Shown here: positions 63,473 through 64,000 of the stretch, one piece after another | Layout of the letters: each line of letters opens with the position of its first letter | How positions within the stretch are numbered: the stretch's first letter is position 1 | From: Prevotella sp. BV3P1 | GTDB taxonomy: Bacteria; Bacteroidota; Bacteroidia; Bacteroidales; Bacteroidaceae | Length of the DNA stretch: 64,000 nt | Direction of reading: 5' to 3' | Assembly (NCBI RefSeq): GCF_000479005.1 | Contig: NZ_AWXC01000028.1 | Coordinates: 1-64,000 of the forward strand | Made by a program: the position numbers and the translations under genes | The notes under the pieces: model-generated | What the model saw: only the letters and a program-made list of their open reading frames with translations | Told to the model about the DNA's origin: nothing | Database searches by the model: none

Positions 63473-64000
63473 ATGGAACAGAACAGAGAATTGGAACTTG
63501 CGTGGGAATTTGTGGAACATACCGCCCAGTGCATCTTCCTCACGGGAAAGGCGGGAACAGGTAAAACCACATTCTTGAAGAAGGTCAAGGAGCGCAGCAA
63601 CAAGCGTATGGTGGTGGTTGCGCCCACGGGTGTGGCTGCCATCAATGCCGGAGGCGTCACCATCCACTCATTCTTTCAGCTGCCGTTGTCACCCTTCGTG
63701 CCCAATGCCGTGGTGCAAAATCGATATGATTTTGGCAGGGAGAAGCGCAAAATCATCCGTACGCTCGACATGCTCGTCATCGATGAAATCAGTATGGTGC
63801 GCAGTGACCTGCTCGATGCCATTGACGCGGTGCTCAGAAGGTATCGTCAACGCGACCGACCGTTTGGCGGTGTGCAGCTGTTGATGATTGGCGACTTGCA
63901 ACAGTTGACACCCGTCGTCACGCCTGCCGATGAGGAGTTGCTGCGCCCATACTATGACACGCCTTATTTCTTTGGCAGCCATGCCCTGCAACAAACGCCC
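63473..64000 (+). CDS. Pif1/RecD-like helicase, 3' end outside the window
   Basis: The first 176 residues are present and the frame is open to the window edge. The Walker A motif is IFLTGKAGTGKTTFLKKV, followed by MVVVAPTGVAAINAGGVTIH, the Walker B box DMLVIDEISMVRSDLLDAID and GVQLLMIGDLQQLTPV. These match superfamily 1B helicases of the Pif1 group. The usual downstream helicase motifs and tail cannot be seen. Confidence 0.9.
   Translation, partial: MEQNRELELAWEFVEHTAQCIFLTGKAGTGKTTFLKKVKERSNKRMVVVAPTGVAAINAGGVTIHSFFQLPLSPFVPNAVVQNRYDFGREKRKIIRTLDMLVIDEISMVRSDLLDAIDAVLRRYRQRDRPFGGVQLLMIGDLQQLTPVVTPADEELLRPYYDTPYFFGSHALQQTP

Overview
The window is a chromosomal segment of a member of the Bacteroidales, most likely Prevotella or a close relative. 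The evidence is the recurring promoter signature (TAnnTTTG near -7, a weak TTTG-like box about 20 bases upstream), the lack of Shine-Dalgarno sites, the many Cys-anchored lipoproteins, a SusC/SusD pair, C10 and C69 peptidases, and the fused rpsL-rpsG-fusA-rpsJ ribosomal operon. No rRNA, tRNA or CRISPR array was recognised.

Layout. 0-5.6 kb: a secreted GH31 glycosidase with fibronectin, discoidin, dockerin-like and cohesin-like tails, facing a C69 dipeptidase across a shared bidirectional terminator. 6.2-9.4 kb: a decayed island with an IS30-family remnant on the left and an IS982-type transposase fragment on the right. Inside it are a lipoprotein whose C-terminus is a TNT-like (NAD+ glycohydrolase) toxin domain, a frameshifted probable immunity gene, and a broken PKD-domain lipoprotein that shares the N-terminal module of the toxin gene. 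9.6-28 kb: the str/S10/spc/alpha ribosomal superoperon from rpsL to rplQ, with secY, infA and rpoA; map, expected between secY and infA, survives only as a deleted, frameshifted relic. 28.2-32.9 kb: a second decayed region with a C10 protease pseudogene and fragments of polymorphic-toxin tails (JAB-like, DUF4258-like) beside probable immunity genes and lipoproteins.

33.3-39 kb: single genes and small units (glycine-zipper lipoprotein, PagL-type lipid A deacylase, SPFH protein coupled to a ribbon-helix-helix protein, NlpE-like lipoprotein, mnmA). 39.4-48.3 kb: a five-gene SusC/SusD import operon with a HExxH metallohydrolase lipoprotein, a DUF4302 protein and a BACON-like lipoprotein, but no glycosidase. 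49.4-52.4 kb: peroxide and iron defence genes ahpC, ahpF and dps. 52.6-55.4 kb: rsgA, frr and rsmA on the minus strand. 55.7-61 kb: a five-gene operon of two Gfo/Idh/MocA oxidoreductases, two DUF1080 proteins and a periplasmic sugar-isomerase-like TIM barrel, which fits an oxidative 3-keto-glycoside degradation route. 61-64 kb: a frameshifted small lipoprotein, mutY, ferritin, and the start of a Pif1-like helicase cut by the window end.

The strongest leads are the exchange of toxin tails onto a lipoprotein leader (7.8-9.25 kb), the loss of map from the spc operon, the metallohydrolase-linked SusCD operon and the 3-keto-glycoside operon. Several frameshifts lie at or near short A tracts, so base-calling error must be excluded before they are called pseudogenes.
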